26,136 nt of DNA from G963668435 sp963668435 (GTDB lineage Bacteria; Latescibacterota; Latescibacteria; Latescibacterales; Latescibacteraceae), in contig CAXXSC010000009.1 in NCBI GenBank assembly GCA_963668435.2, positions 1 to 26,136 on the forward strand, read 5' to 3'. The notes beneath the pieces are model-generated. The model had not been told where the DNA came from and did not search any database. It was given only the letters and a program-made list of their open reading frames with translations. Positions 20,461-26,136 of this stretch are shown here, one piece after another. Position numbers and translations under genes: made by a program. The first letter of the stretch is position 1. Each line of letters begins with the position of its first letter.

Positions 20461-21129
20461 ATGATATCAGGTGATTCGTTACAGGCGAGGCGTGAGCGGC
20501 TCAGGGCGCTCGATTTTTACCTTGTCACCGATTCCGGGCTGAGCCGTGCCGGGACTGTGTCCGATGTTGCGCGGGCGCTCGAGGCGGGCTGCGGGATTGT
20601 GCAGTACCGCGAGAAAGCGATGGAGACGCGCGAGATGGTGGAGGAAGCGCGCGAGATCAAACGGCTTTGCGAGGGGCACGCGATTTTCCTGGTTAACGAC
20701 CGTATTGATGTCGCCCTGGCGGTTGATGCCGACGGTGTCCATATTGGGCAGGACGATATGCCGTTCGGGATCGCGCGGGAGCTTCTCGGGCCGGGGAAAA
20801 TCATCGGGCTGACCACCCACGATATTGCCGAATCGGTCGAGGCGGAACGGATCGGCGCGGATTACATCGGGCTTTCGCCGATTTTCGCCACGGGGACCAA
20901 GAAGGATGCGGGTGAGGCTTGCGGTGTCGGCATGATCGGGCGTGTGCGCGAGGCTGTCTCGCTGCCGATTACTGTTATCGGGGGCATCAACGGCGCTAAT
21001 ATCGGCGAGGTGATCGAGGCGGGCGCGGACAATGCGGTCGCGATTTCGGCGGTGCTCTGCGCGGAGGACGTGGAAAAAGCTGTCGAAGAGCTGACTGATA
21101 TTATCCGCCGCGCGAAACAGAAACGTTGA
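20461..21129 (+). CDS. thiE: Thiamine-phosphate synthase ThiE
   Basis: 222 aa, normal length. Joins hydroxymethylpyrimidine pyrophosphate to the thiazole phosphate made by ThiM, giving thiamine phosphate. Motifs: DFYLVTD (18-24), QYREK pyrophosphate-binding (48-52), FLVNDRIDVALAVDADGVHI (76-95) with GQDDMP after it, GLTTH (116-120), GLSPIFATGTKK (137-148) and VIGGI (172-176), all typical of the TIM-barrel enzyme. GGGG lies 6 bases before the ATG. The gene is bracketed by composite elements whose tails face it from both sides (20262-20430 and 21130-21350). Confidence 0.95.
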   Translation: MISGDSLQARRERLRALDFYLVTDSGLSRAGTVSDVARALEAGCGIVQYREKAMETREMVEEAREIKRLCEGHAIFLVNDRIDVALAVDADGVHIGQDDMPFGIARELLGPGKIIGLTTHDIAESVEAERIGADYIGLSPIFATGTKKDAGEACGVGMIGRVREAVSLPITVIGGINGANIGEVIEAGADNAVAISAVLCAEDVEKAVEELTDIIRRAKQKR

Positions 21130-21350
21130 CAGGCACCGGCTATCTGACTGATTAACTGATATGACTGAAAACTGAATCTGTCCGACCGTTCCGGTCGAAC
21201 AGTGTTCGTCATTGGGGAAAACCGGCACTTCCCGGTTTTTCCCCAAACCCCTTTCGGGAAGGTGCCGAGGGCACTTTTTATATCCGGCGTTGCAATGCCG
21301 GATGGCTTGTGCAGATCGATCCCCTGTTGCCGCTTCGACGGCAACGCTGG
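21130..21350 (-). repeat. Composite hairpin element, long form, copy f
   Basis: Read on the minus strand: hairpin I (21321-21350, GTTGCCG/CGGCAAC), a CCGGC/GCCGG hairpin Ib, hairpin II (GTGCC/GGCAC), hairpin III of the TTGGGGA type, hairpin IV (CGACCG, GAA, CGGTCG), and a degraded TCAGT tail next to the thiE stop codon. Confidence 0.75.
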
Positions 21351-21417
21351 GTTGTGGGATCAGTTGGAGGATTATTGGTCAGGTTATGGAATATTCTGGT
21401 ACAGAAAACCGTTTTTG

Positions 21418-21456
21418 GGGGGAGTATGATTGAATGTTCAATCATAAACCTCTCCC
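21418..21456. repeat. Palindrome after the thiE spacer
   Basis: TATGATTGAA (21425-21434) and TTCAATCATA (21437-21446) form a perfect inverted repeat, with outer GGGAG/CTCCC pairing. It is unrelated to the other families in the window. It may be a site for a DNA-binding protein or the remnant of an insertion. Confidence 0.5.
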
Positions 21457-21591
21457 AATATTTGACTATCATTTTCAGTTGCCTTTTGTTTTTCCTCCTG
21501 TATTCTGAATCCTGACTTCTGTCTTTTATTCATCGCCATCCTTTTTCACTGCGTTTCAACGAGACAGGTCAGCGGTTCTGACAGTCTTTTT

Positions 21592-21790
21592 CCGGTGATC
21601 TTGCCGCCCAGCGTAGGATGTCACAGCATCGTACAGCGACTCAATCCGCACACCCTTCACAGAAATTGAAAGCATCCCCCGATGCCGGTGATCTTGCCGC
21701 CCAGCGTTCAGCCTCGCAGGGCTGAACAGCGACTCGATCTGCACGTCTTTCACAGAAATATAAAGGGTCCGCCGACCCCACCGATGCAAA
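21592..21790 (+). repeat. Two tandem short hairpin I/II elements
   Basis: The leader CCGGTGATCTTGCCGCCCAG is repeated exactly before both copies. The first hairpin I is GTAGGATG/CATCGTAC (one mismatch) with hairpin II GCATCCCCCGATGC (21672-21685). The second is GTTCAGCC-TCGCAG-GGCTGAAC with hairpin II GGGTCCGCCGACCC (21765-21778). The two copies differ in both stems. Confidence 0.8.
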
Positions 21791-21887
21791 GGGCCCGCCG
21801 CCTCCCCGGTGATCCTGCAGACATAACGGGAAGTCGCGAAGCACTTTCCGCGGATGATTCGGTTCTATGTTATCAGAAATAAAAAGG

Positions 21888-21985
21888 GGCCGCCTCCCCT
21901 TTTGGAGAGAGGTGCGGAGAGAACCGAAAATTCGGTTCTTTCCGCAAAAAATCAGCAAGTCTTTTCTATCTTCTGTCTTTATCCT
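21888..21985. repeat. Lone hairpin II and module VIII, copy 2
   Basis: AAAAGGGG-CCGCCT-CCCCTTTT hairpin followed by module VIII (21900-21985) with the GAACCGAAAATTCGGTTC palindrome. The copy at 17480-17565 also follows a hairpin II, so the two modules travel together. Confidence 0.7.
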
Positions 21986-22004
21986 TTTTCCTGGAATACG
22001 GGGC

Positions 22005-22068
22005 GGGGGAGCCACGATATATCTGGCTTTCGCCATATACAATGGAAGGAATGAGTCGTGGTTCCCCC
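22005..22068. repeat. Large hairpin past the Gly-rich lipoprotein gene
   Basis: GGGGGAGCCACGA (22005-22017) pairs with TCGTGGTTCCCCC (22056-22068) with one G-T pair. A small TGGC-TTTC-GCCA hairpin sits inside. It starts 20 bases beyond the stop codon of the minus-strand gene, so it may stabilise or end that transcript; no T-run follows. Confidence 0.55.
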
Positions 22069-22087
22069 CCTCAGGTCGTTCAGGAGT

Positions 22088-23092
22088 TTATGCCTCGGGT
22101 GTCTTCATTACTACCTTGAGCCAGAGCTCGATGGGTTCGGCCTGCTGCTGCATTCCGCCGCCCATGCCTCCACCTCCACTGGGACCACCGCCCATGCCGC
22201 CGCCGCTCATACCGCCTCCCATGCCGCCGCCCATACCGCCACCGCCGCGTCCGCCGCCACGGCCGCCACTTCTTCCACCGCCACGTCCGCCGCTGCTGCC
22301 GCCGGGACCCTGCATGGCAACAGAACTTCCGATGAAACCGACGCCGATTTTTTCGCCGATATCCTCCATGCAGATGCCGACAGGATTGTCTACCGTGCGT
22401 TTGAACGGCACTTTCAGCTCGATAAGCAGGTTCTTGCCGTTGAGACCGGCTTTGGCGTAAAGGCCGTACTTTTCAGCATCGCCGATAGGCACTGCTGTGC
22501 CGCGGTCTTTCTCGCCGAAAAGCACGACAAGCGTGTTGGTGAAATCGTGGATACGGTTGTCTTCCGACATCCCACGCTTTCCACCGCCGGGCCCGCCGGG
22601 TCCGCCGCCTTCAGGGCCGCCCGCGAAATCGCCGTCACCGGGAGGTTCAGGCGTCTCTCCATCGGCTGGAGGTGCGGGCATTTCGCCCTCCTCACCCTCG
22701 CCGCGCTGACCGGGCTGTCCGGGCTGCTGTCCGCCCCGGTCCCGTCCCTGGAGAGAGGGCATGAACTTGATCCCGAATGTCTTTTTCTTGCCGCCTTTCG
22801 GGTCGAACCAGACTGTCAGGCCTGCCTGAAGTGCCATTTGCGACACCTGTGTGTCGATGGAGGAGAGGCGCAGCGTGATGGCGTCCTGATCGTTGAACAC
22901 GCCGATAATGATCTTCTCTTCCTCGAGGAAAAAGCGCGCACCCTCCCATTCGCCCTCGCTGTCCACGCCGTCGATCGTGATCCTTCGGCCGTCGCGGCAG
23001 CTCTCGACCGTGTACTGGCCGCAGCCCGCGATCAATAGCGCGGTAAGGATAAACAGCGATGCCGCGAGAATGCTTCTTGTAATTCTGCTCAT
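22088..23092 (-). CDS. Gly-rich lipoprotein with CBM9-like domain
   Basis: 334 aa. Residues 1-24 are a lipoprotein signal peptide with lipobox LIAGC (Cys24). Residues 36-112 (ITIDGVDSEGEWEGA, then LTVWFDPKGGKKKTFGIKF) resemble family-9 carbohydrate-binding/DOMON-like beta-sandwich domains. A Gly/Pro/Glu-rich insert spans about 115-174, a second beta region 180-258, then an extreme Gly-rich run of GGGM and GGR units (262-313) before a short hydrophobic end. GGAGG lies 4 bases before the ATG. The protein is probably surface- or periplasm-attached; its ligand is unknown. The Gly-rich part is encoded by near-tandem CCGCCCATG DNA (22140-22320), which is prone to expansion and may vary in length between strains. 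Confidence 0.8.
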   Translation of the reverse strand: MSRITRSILAASLFILTALLIAGCGQYTVESCRDGRRITIDGVDSEGEWEGARFFLEEEKIIIGVFNDQDAITLRLSSIDTQVSQMALQAGLTVWFDPKGGKKKTFGIKFMPSLQGRDRGGQQPGQPGQRGEGEEGEMPAPPADGETPEPPGDGDFAGGPEGGGPGGPGGGKRGMSEDNRIHDFTNTLVVLFGEKDRGTAVPIGDAEKYGLYAKAGLNGKNLLIELKVPFKRTVDNPVGICMEDIGEKIGVGFIGSSVAMQGPGGSSGGRGGGRSGGRGGGRGGGGMGGGMGGGMSGGGMGGGPSGGGGMGGGMQQQAEPIELWLKVVMKTPEA

Positions 23093-23303
23093 GAAACCTC
23101 CGTTAACGGTGTTTTTCGACTGCTTGAACTGCCTCTGTGACGCGTGGTTTGCAGGAAAGGTTTATTCGCCTGAAAGCTGTCGTTTGGCGATGAAAAACGG
23201 GTGATTTCTGCCTGTGCGGGCCTTGTGGAAAGCACTCGGAATGTGCCGCGGAAAATAATATTATCAGGGCACCGCACGCCTGGCAGAGCCGACGCCCTGA
23301 TTT

Positions 23304-23354
23304 CGGGCAGAGTGTTATCGTCTATAATAACAGCGTGATAGACGACTCTGCCCG
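23304..23354. repeat. Bulged palindrome upstream of the lipoprotein gene
   Basis: CGGGCAGAGT pairs with ACTCTGCCCG, then CGTCTAT with ATAGACG across a GTTAT bulge, with AATAAC in the loop that could pair with the bulge to make a pseudoknot. It is about 210 bases upstream of the minus-strand start at 23092. It matches no other repeat in the window. Confidence 0.5.
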
Positions 23355-23511
23355 TTGACGGCTTGTGTTGCGGCCGTAGATGTCAGTGCCGCGGAGCAGG
23401 ACAGGAACGCAACGTGCTGCTTTCCCTGTTCCGCGACTCACAGTATAAAACAACGCCGGAAAAAGGGGAAGGGTGTTAACAGATATTAACAATAATTCAC
23501 GAATGATAACA

Positions 23512-23650
23512 GAGATGGGGCGGCGGCCCATTTTTATTTCTGGCATCGGCGGATGCTTTATGGTCAGATGTGAATTTGCCACTTGAACCGCTGTTCGGTG
23601 TTACGCCACCGAACGCTGGGATGTGGGATCAGCATCGGCGGATGCTTTAT
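23512..23650 (-). repeat. Short element with three hairpin II copies
   Basis: Hairpin II variant TGGGGCGGCGGCCCA with TTTTTATTTCTGG (about 23514-23531), hairpin II GCATCGGCGGATGC (23543-23556), hairpin I (23589-23619, GTTCGGTG, loop TTACGC, CACCGAAC), and another hairpin II GCATCGGCGGATGC (23632-23645). The stem type GTTCGGTG is unique in the window. Confidence 0.75.
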
Positions 23651-23708
23651 TGAAAAGACATTTCAAGGGATACGATGAGGGGCAGGGGGACAAAGGAAAG
23701 AAAAAAGA

Positions 23709-23909
23709 CTGGTCTGAACCACTGATCTTTATGATTAAATGATTAACGATGATTGAAAGACTACCCCCCTCGGCTTCGCCGTATCCCCCCCCTGAAAGAG
23801 GGGGGTGGTCGCTCCAGCCTTTGCTAAAGCTACGGCGTGGCAGGTCGCGACAAAAGACTCAAAATACAGCTCAATACAAAGCGCCGCAAATACTGGTGAA
23901 CCCACCAGC
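23709..23909. repeat. ~200-bp repeat module V, copy 3
   Basis: Same order as 2544-2738 and 17208-17402, including the CGGCTTCGCCG hairpin, GTCGCTCCAGCCTT and GCGCCGCAAATACTGGT. It again joins a hairpin I element, here at 23910. Confidence 0.75.
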
Positions 23910-24065
23910 CAGCGTACGATGGCGCAGCATCGTACAGCGAATCGATCTGCACATCCCTATCAGAAATAAAAGGCATCCGCCGATGCCCAGCGTTCGGCTT
24001 CGTAGAGCCGAACAGCGATTGGACTTGCACAAATCCATCAGAAACAAAAAGGGCCCGCTGGCCCC
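23910..24065 (+). repeat. Two tandem short hairpin I/II elements
   Basis: First copy: GTACGATG-GCGCAG-CATCGTAC then hairpin II GCATC/GATGC (23973-23986). Second copy: hairpin I GTTCGGCT-TCGTAG-AGCCGAAC (23988-24017), then CTTGCAC, TCAGA and hairpin II GGGCC-CGCT-GGCCC (24051-24064). A triloop module VI (24060-24101) follows at once. Confidence 0.8.
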
Positions 24066-24196
24066 CCTCCAAAGGGGGATGTCGTGAAACGACAGGGGGT
24101 CTTATTCTTTCTTCTCCCCTCAATCTTAAAACCTGATTACTCTTTTCGCCGCGTCTTAGCGCCTTTGCGTTGATCATTCCCGCTGATCCCGCCTCA

Positions 24197-24380
24197 CAGC
24201 GTTGTCGACGCAGCGACAACAGCGGTTCAGTCTGCACCAGCACCTCAGACCAAAAAGTGCCCTCGGCACCTTCCGGAGGGGTTTCAGGGGAACCGTGAAG
24301 TTATGGTTCCCCTGATGGCATCCACTGTCCGGTCGCAAGACCGGGCAGATCAGTTCAGTCAGCTAAGTCAGTTGTTCATC
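24197..24380 (+). repeat. Composite hairpin element, long form, copy g
   Basis: The clearest full copy. Hairpin I GTTGTCG/CGACAAC (24197-24225), CTGCACCAGCACCTCAGACC, hairpin II GTGCC-CTC-GGCAC (24257-24269), CTTCCGGAGGGGTTTC, hairpin III AGGGGAACC/GGTTCCCCT, hairpin IV CTGTCCGGTC-GCAA-GACCGGGCAG, then a short TCAGT tail to about 24380. Confidence 0.85.
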
Positions 24381-24385
24381 AGACA

Positions 24386-24490
24386 AAAAGCATCAGTCGA
24401 TGCTGACCCCACAAGCCAGCGTTGTCGATGCAGCGACAACAGCGGTTCAGTCTGCACCAGCACCTCAGACCAAAAAGCATCCGCCGATGC
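24386..24490 (+). repeat. Short hairpin element overlapping the methyltransferase gene end
   Basis: Hairpin II variant GCATCAGTCGATGC (24390-24403), then hairpin I GTTGTCG-ATGCAG-CGACAAC (24417-24445), TCTGCAC, TCAGA and hairpin II GCATCCGCCGATGC (24477-24490). The TCAGA word holds the stop codon of the minus-strand gene at 24465, and hairpin II encodes its last residues. Confidence 0.8.
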
Positions 24491-25004
24491 CTTTGAGGGC
24501 GAGGACAGCGAGCACGGCGATAACGCCGAACACGGTTTTGTACTCGCGGTTCTTGATAGCGAGGAACACGGCCGAATCACCGAAAGCCCTGGAGAATGAG
24601 AAACGCCGCGGCATGATACGGGGCACCTCGGTGAGATAGAGCTCGTAATCAGCGCCGTACCGTCCGATAAGGTATTGCTCCTCGCGCTTGATAAGGCGGA
24701 TATACATGAGCGGGTAGGCGATGATGAAGACTATTGTGAACAGTGGGTCGTTTCCCGCAACGCAGGCGCCGAGCCCGATGAGGAAACTGCCGAGATAGAG
24801 CGGATTACGGGTGAAAGCGTAGATCCCGCGACGGGTTACACCTTCGAACTTGATGAGCGTGCCCGCGCTGATGAACCGTATTGTCTCACCGGCAGCCATG
24901 AGAAGCGCGCCGATTAGCATACTCGTGATGTCAGGTCTGGCCCTGACGAGGAACAGTGCCGCGGCAAGGAATCCGATGGGGATGCGCCATGTGTTTCTCT
25001 TCAT
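24465..25004 (-). CDS. ICMT/PEMT-like membrane methyltransferase
   Basis: 179 aa with four to five hydrophobic segments. The motif RRGIYAFTRNPLYLGSFLIG (residues about 58-77) followed by a second conserved stretch EEQYLIGRYGADYELYL marks the isoprenylcysteine carboxyl methyltransferase / phospholipid N-methyltransferase superfamily, which uses S-adenosylmethionine at the membrane. The true substrate in bacteria of this group is usually unknown. The last residues GIGGCFLV and the TGA come from a repeat element (hairpin II and its TCAGA word on the other strand), so the original C-terminus was probably different or shorter. AAGG lies about 9 bases before the ATG, a weak site. Confidence 0.82.
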   Translation of the reverse strand: MKRNTWRIPIGFLAAALFLVRARPDITSMLIGALLMAAGETIRFISAGTLIKFEGVTRRGIYAFTRNPLYLGSFLIGLGACVAGNDPLFTIVFIIAYPLMYIRLIKREEQYLIGRYGADYELYLTEVPRIMPRRFSFSRAFGDSAVFLAIKNREYKTVFGVIAVLAVLALKGIGGCFLV

Positions 25005-25146
25005 AATTATATGCCTTGCGTGGGGGCGTGGTTGAACAGTACCGTGGTCGAGTTTTCGTGTCTATATATTGTATATATATTACTACGACTGCCCATTATT
25101 TAGCCCATTATGTGTTTTTTGTTAAGAATATAGGGATATTTTACTA

Positions 25147-25175
25147 TTGACAAAAATGAAATTCATGTATAAAAT
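25147..25175 (+). promoter_or_regulatory. Consensus sigma-70-type promoter (upstream)
   Basis: TTGACA (25147-25152), 17 bases, TAAAAT (25170-25175). The transcript would start near 25182, about 570 bases before the beta-barrel gene. It may make a small RNA or a long leader; no gene lies directly after it. Confidence 0.6.
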
Positions 25176-25452
25176 ACGTGTGATCTGTACTCTGTTACAA
25201 GTTATTTCTTTCTTATGAGTTAAACGCAGACGGCCTTTCGCTGCCTTTTTACATATGGATGCTGCCGGAACCCTGTCGCCAGCGCTGCGCTGAAAGGTTA
25301 TGGCTGGTATTTTGCGAGATAATGGCCCGATGAATCCAGACAGAAATGACAGGTGCGAGGAGGAAAATACGCCACGGTAAATCGTTCTCTGGTTCACATC
25401 TGTCTCACATGGTAATGCAAGATGCCGCTGTCAGAGGGGGAGTCTGAGTTTG

Positions 25453-25468
25453 TGTGATTTGCGTCACA
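25453..25468 (+). promoter_or_regulatory. CRP/FNR-family operator, perfect CRP core
   Basis: TGTGA-TTTGCG-TCACA matches the Escherichia coli CRP core exactly, inside a longer inverted repeat TTTGTG/CACAAA. It is centred about 102 bases before the start predicted from the promoter at 25528. It is also about 40 bases before a possible start near 25500, for which CATAAT (25487-25492) could be the -10 box. Either spacing suits an activator. Confidence 0.6.
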
Positions 25469-25527
25469 AAAAAGTTTGGTTATTTTCATAATCTCTGTTT
25501 TATTAACAATATAGGTGCTGTTTTCTG

Positions 25528-25556
25528 TTGACATTTGGCTGATTTTTTTTTAAAAT
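25528..25556 (+). promoter_or_regulatory. Consensus sigma-70-type promoter of the beta-barrel gene
   Basis: TTGACA (25528-25533), exactly 17 bases including an eight-T run, then TAAAAT (25551-25556). The predicted start is near 25563, giving a leader of about 190 bases. Confidence 0.7.
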
Positions 25557-25562
25557 TGTCCC

Positions 25563-25755
25563 CGACATGGGAGGTCAATAGCTTATTCCTCTATTAACAG
25601 TAACTTGGTGTTAGCGTCTCTTTTTTTTGTGGAATTTGCATAATGCAACGCCGGTCTGACCGGTCAGATTCGCGAAGGAGGTGGTAACGGCAGAGAAGCA
25701 GCACCAACGCCATCATTGCACACAACCTGAAAGACACATCAAGGAGTTTTTGAGA
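25563..25755 (+). promoter_or_regulatory. Structured mRNA leader with an orphan Shine-Dalgarno
   Basis: The leader holds the palindromes TTGCATAATGCAA (about 25636-25648) and TCTGACCGGTCAGA (25655-25668). Directly after is AAGGAGGTGG (25675-25684), a near-perfect match to the 16S rRNA end, with no start codon at a usable distance. The real site AAGGAG (25741-25746) lies 9 bases before the ATG. The frame is open from a GTG at 25681, but that GTG overlaps the first site. It may be a ribosome standby site. Confidence 0.45.
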
Positions 25756-26136
25756 ATGAAAAAAGTTATCGTACTTCTCGCAGCAGCACTTCTTATCGCA
25801 TCCAATGCGCTTGCTTTTGATCCGCTGGTGACCGGCGACACTTCCGCCGTCAAAGAAACAGCTACCTACTGCGCATCCGCACAGCTCGTTTACACAACAT
25901 CCGATGAAGCTCTCGACAGCGATGGCGACGGCACCGATCTCGGCGATGACGCTACCACCTTTGGCGTTCCCGTCAAGTTCCGTTACGGCGTCATGGACAA
26001 ACTGGAAGCTTTCGGTGTCCTGAACCTCTACCACGGATACGACAACGGATTCACCGATGACTCCGGCGTTGGCGATCTCTGGATAGGCGCCAAGTATGCT
26101 GTCCTCGATGATGGCCTGTTCACCGTCCGCGGCGCT
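25756..26136 (+). CDS. Outer-membrane beta-barrel protein, 5' part (runs off window)
   Basis: 127 codons are visible and the frame is open at the edge. Residues 1-20 are a classic signal peptide (MKKVIVLLAAALLIASNALA), cut before Phe21. The mature part alternates hydrophobic and polar residues, with FGVPVKFRYGVMDKLEAFGV, then SGVGDLWIGAKYAV, a pattern of the transporter/Phenol_MetA_deg-type outer-membrane barrels. DSDGDGTDLGDD near residue 55 may bind calcium. AAGGAG lies 9 bases before the ATG. Strong promoters, a CRP-type site and a long leader suggest high, regulated expression. The ligand cannot be judged from the visible part. Confidence 0.8.
   Translation, partial: MKKVIVLLAAALLIASNALAFDPLVTGDTSAVKETATYCASAQLVYTTSDEALDSDGDGTDLGDDATTFGVPVKFRYGVMDKLEAFGVLNLYHGYDNGFTDDSGVGDLWIGAKYAVLDDGLFTVRGA

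Noticed and set aside
2739..24490. Hairpin elements as integron attC sites
   Set aside because: attC palindromes have RYYYAAC on the left and GTTRRRY on the right; here GTT is on the left and AAC on the right. No integrase gene is present and genes lie on both strands.
25122..25397. 91-codon minus-strand frame before the barrel gene
   Set aside because: It overlaps a consensus + strand promoter and has no coding pattern.

Overview
The window comes from a Gram-negative bacterium. It encodes Sec/Tat-exported lipoproteins, a predicted outer-membrane beta-barrel and strong Shine-Dalgarno sequences, and its coding DNA is GC-rich while some spacers are AT-rich. No rRNA, tRNA or other taxonomic marker is present. 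The style (repeat-packed spacers, CBM9-like Gly-rich lipoprotein, COG3014-like lipoprotein, many-PAS kinase) suggests an uncultured FCB-type phylum, but this is a low-confidence guess. I support 16 genes; one is split by a frameshift and one runs off the right edge.

Layout. Positions 1-679 hold repeats. Positions 680-2354 hold a lactate permease (lctP) broken by a +1 frameshift near 1181. Positions 3019-4677 hold a TPR-like exported protein. A ~485-bp repeat copy at 4857-5342 nearly duplicates 1-487, so direct repeats flank these two genes. Positions 5438-10754 form a minus-strand block: an acidic zinc-ribbon protein, a replication-initiator-like protein (winged helix plus a C-terminal DnaA domain-I-like region), a MerR-ParA fusion, an origin-like AT-rich spacer with a DnaA box, an XRE/S24 repressor and a membrane-anchored coiled-coil protein. 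This resembles a plasmid-type replication and partition module and is the one part of the window free of the dispersed hairpin repeats. Then come a small exported protein (11084-11563), a soluble hybrid histidine kinase with about eight PAS domains (12563-16912), a 46-aa Tat-like lipoprotein, a GNAT acetyltransferase, a TPP riboswitch with terminator, thiM and thiE, a Gly-rich lipoprotein (22088-23092), an ICMT/PEMT-like methyltransferase (24465-25004), and the start of a beta-barrel gene with a CRP-type site and two consensus promoters.

The most unusual feature is a modular repeat family in nearly every spacer outside the replication block. Hairpin I has an 8-bp stem of changing sequence (TTCGGC, TTGTCG, TTCAGC and TACGATG types) with a conserved hexaloop (mostly NCGCAG) between conserved CAGCG flanks. 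It is followed by TCTGCAC, TCAGA and hairpin II, which also changes by compensation and acts as a terminator in the reverse direction. Seven longer copies continue into hairpin III (loop AAGT), hairpin IV (mostly GNRA loops) and a degenerate TCAGTAAR tail that usually lies next to a gene. Constant loops and flanks with covarying stems point to a conserved structure rather than simple sequence spread. Hairpin II abuts the stop codon of several genes and supplies the C-terminus and stop of one. The repeats also separate the TPP riboswitch from thiM by about 730 bp.
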